A DNA stretch of 64,000 nt from DTKD01 sp964494345 (GTDB lineage: Bacteria; Armatimonadota; UBA5829). The notes below the pieces were generated by a model. The model saw only the letters and a list, made by a program, of their open reading frames with translations. It had not been told where the DNA came from and made no database searches. The stretch lies in assembly GCA_964494345.1 (NCBI GenBank), contig CAZBSI010000002.1, positions 1 to 64,000 on the forward strand, given 5' to 3'. The position numbers and the translations under genes were made by a program. Shown one piece after another: positions 62,448 through 64,000 of this stretch (positions within the stretch are counted from its first letter, which is position 1; each line of letters starts with the position of its first letter).

Positions 62448-63708
62448 ACGAGTTATGCTCATAGTCGCGATTGTCGTGATAATATGCCTCATTTGCGGGT
62501 GCGGGGAGAAGCGTGCGCAAGATAAGAAATCCGTGGTGCAGATCGAGTTTTGGAACGGGTTCACCGGGCCGGACGGCACAACTATGGAGCAAATCGTCCG
62601 CGCTTTTAACGCCTCCCACCCGGATATTCGAGTGCGAATGCAGATAATCCCCTGGGGAACCTACTACGATAAGGTTACCCTGGGCCTGGCGTTTGGCGGT
62701 GCGCCGGATGTGTTTGTGGTGCACGCAGACAGGCTGCCGGAGTATGCCGACCGATCGGCTCTTTATAAAATGGATGAATTGATGAGAAACGGCGGGATGT
62801 CTGCGGGGGATTTTATGCCAAGGCCGTGGAAAGCGGCTAACTGGAAGGGCGCGCAATACGCAGTGCCGCTGGATTGCCACCCGATCGGGCTTTATTATAA
62901 CGTCGACCTCTTCAAAAAGGCCGGGATAGTGGACTCCGACGGTCGAGCCAAACCCCCTGCCAATCTTGCAGAGTTTTTGGATGCGGCTGAAAAACTGACT
63001 GTTGACACCAACGGCGATGGTCGCCCGGATCAGTGGGGATATGTATTTACCTGGTTCAGAACGAACTATTATACCTATCTCAGCCAGTTTGGCGGGGATA
63101 TGATGACCTCAGACGGCAAAGAGTCCACTCTCGGCAGCACACAGGCACGGCAGGCGCTGGATTTGATGAGAGATTTCGTCTACACCCAACGAGTCGCTCC
63201 AAGCCCGGAGGGGCAGGATGCCTGGATCGGGTTTCTGACCGGCAAAGTCGGGATGGCGCTTGAAGGGATATACATGCTCTCCAGCCTTGAGGGTCAAAAG
63301 GGCCTGCACTTCGCTGGCGCGCCTTGCCCGGTTTTCGGCAATAAGTCCGGCGCATGGGCCAATTCGCATATGCTGGTGATGCCGTCGGATATTGAAGATG
63401 AAAAGAGGGATGCGGCCTGGGTGTTCATAAAATACCTGTCTGATACAAGCATAAAATGGGCGGAAGGCGGCCAGGTTCCGGTGCGCAGAAGCATTCTTGA
63501 ATCTGATGACTTCAAGCGGCTGACGGTGCAGTACGAATTCAGTAAACAGTTACCCTATATAAACTATATGCCATCGTCGATATCCCTCAATCAGGCGCTG
63601 CCGTTTTTTGATGCTGCTGTAGAGGCGGTGCTGTGCAATATCAAGCCGGCAGGTGAGGCCCTTGAGGAGGCGGACAGGCGGATAGGTGAGGTGATGAACA
63701 GGCAATGA
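62440..63708 (+). CDS. Sugar ABC transporter substrate-binding lipoprotein
   Basis: This 422-residue extracellular solute-binding protein family 1 member has a lipobox (LICGC; Cys at about 20). Its core follows the family pattern: IEFWNGFTGPDGTTMEQIV, GGAPDVFVVH and FLTGKVGMALEG. The ATG at 62440 overlaps the stop of the sialidase-fold gene. It binds an oligosaccharide of unknown identity. The permease gene overlaps its stop (ATGA). Confidence 0.93.
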   Translation: MSKRVMLIVAIVVIICLICGCGEKRAQDKKSVVQIEFWNGFTGPDGTTMEQIVRAFNASHPDIRVRMQIIPWGTYYDKVTLGLAFGGAPDVFVVHADRLPEYADRSALYKMDELMRNGGMSAGDFMPRPWKAANWKGAQYAVPLDCHPIGLYYNVDLFKKAGIVDSDGRAKPPANLAEFLDAAEKLTVDTNGDGRPDQWGYVFTWFRTNYYTYLSQFGGDMMTSDGKESTLGSTQARQALDLMRDFVYTQRVAPSPEGQDAWIGFLTGKVGMALEGIYMLSSLEGQKGLHFAGAPCPVFGNKSGAWANSHMLVMPSDIEDEKRDAAWVFIKYLSDTSIKWAEGGQVPVRRSILESDDFKRLTVQYEFSKQLPYINYMPSSISLNQALPFFDAAVEAVLCNIKPAGEALEEADRRIGEVMNRQ

Positions 63709-64000
63709 AGGGTAATCAATGGCGAACCGCGGCGCTGTTCTTGACGCCGTATGGAGTACTGTTCAGCATCTTCGTATTGCTGCCGGTGCTGTATGGTTTT
63801 TATATCAGCCTGCACAAATGGCATATTCTGGCCCCGCATCCGGAGTTTATCGGGCTGCGCAACTATAGATTGGCGCTGTCGGACGATCTTTTCAGGATAG
63901 CGTTTATGCGCACGGCGTTTTATGTGGCGATGGTGGTGCCGGTCGGAAACGCGTTGTCGCTGCTGCTGGCGGTGGGTTTGAACCAGAATTACCGGGGCAC
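63705..64000 (+). CDS. Sugar ABC transporter permease, MalF-like (partial, cut by window edge)
   Basis: The first 98 residues are present. They begin MKGNQWRTAALFLTPYGVLF, then a transmembrane helix and the conserved PEFIGLRNYRLAL segment, typical of the first permease of CUT1 sugar transporters. The ATG overlaps the substrate-binding protein stop by 4 bases. The rest lies beyond the window. Confidence 0.92.
   Translation, partial: MKGNQWRTAALFLTPYGVLFSIFVLLPVLYGFYISLHKWHILAPHPEFIGLRNYRLALSDDLFRIAFMRTAFYVAMVVPVGNALSLLLAVGLNQNYRG

Overview
The window looks like chromosome of an Armatimonadota-type bacterium, probably a metagenome-assembled genome. This placement is inference. It rests on a prepilin-like protein with an FTLIELLVVIAIIAILAA helix and an H-X9-DG tail, a PEP-CTERM protein, two giant secreted GHL10-type glycosidase-like proteins, a DUF6785-type membrane protein and five Gfo/Idh/MocA oxidoreductases. 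Two 100-N scaffold gaps (17862-17961, 33097-33196) both fall inside repeats. No tRNA, CRISPR, transposase or phage gene was seen. The left edge carries a minus-strand consensus promoter followed by a boxA-like element, suggesting that an rRNA operon starts just outside the window.

Layout. 1-1.0 kb: rRNA-type leader (-) and an RsbW-like kinase gene. 1.1-10.8 kb: twin 1,560 and 1,606 residue secreted modular proteins. 11-20.7 kb: a GH2-like domain protein, pheA, the glmU(short)-prs-pth-DUF6785 run, pgi and an oxidoreductase. 20.7-30.3 kb: alcohol dehydrogenase, DUF4832 protein, a GAF-GAF-GAF-PP2C phosphatase with a second RsbW-like protein, thiM, an NYN nuclease cassette between perfect 54-bp direct repeats, a CBM9-like lipoprotein and an oxidoreductase. 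30.4-33.6 kb: pectate-lyase-like protein, MsrB-MsrA fusion and a 226-bp tandem repeat field. 33.7-37.4 kb: a cobalamin riboswitch with its own promoter, followed by three exported proteins (prepilin-like, surface protein, PEP-CTERM beta-propeller-like). 37.4-40.2 kb: a yedE-yedF-cysteine desulfurase-DUF3343 selenium-type operon. 40.3-44.9 kb: threonine aldolase, oxidoreductase, pyrimidine nucleoside phosphorylase, a small ORF/terminator locus and a zinc-ribbon protein. 45-51 kb: a minus-strand cluster for exported sugar oxidation (ThuA, ApbE, two Tat oxidoreductases, SMP-30, TIM-barrel isomerase). 51.2-64 kb: a secreted unknown, rpsT, an AAC(3)-like protein, a cyclophilin-like protein, a ceramidase-like protein, an aldo/keto reductase, an XRE-cupin regulator with acyl-CoA synthetase, alkaline phosphatase, a sialidase-fold protein and the start of a sugar ABC transporter.

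How the genes fit together. The gene content suits a heterotroph that degrades plant or microbial polysaccharide outside the cell, oxidises and isomerises sugars at the envelope, and signals through PP2C/RsbW partner switching. The most unusual module is the cobalamin riboswitch driving exported prepilin-like and beta-propeller-like proteins rather than a transporter; it is a candidate corrinoid-capture system. It lies directly downstream of a selenium/sulfur trafficking operon. Intergenic space is heavily colonised by at least six short repeat families, one of which has become the C-terminus of a gene. Several promoters follow TTGACN-17 bp-TATACT, often with an extended TGN -10.
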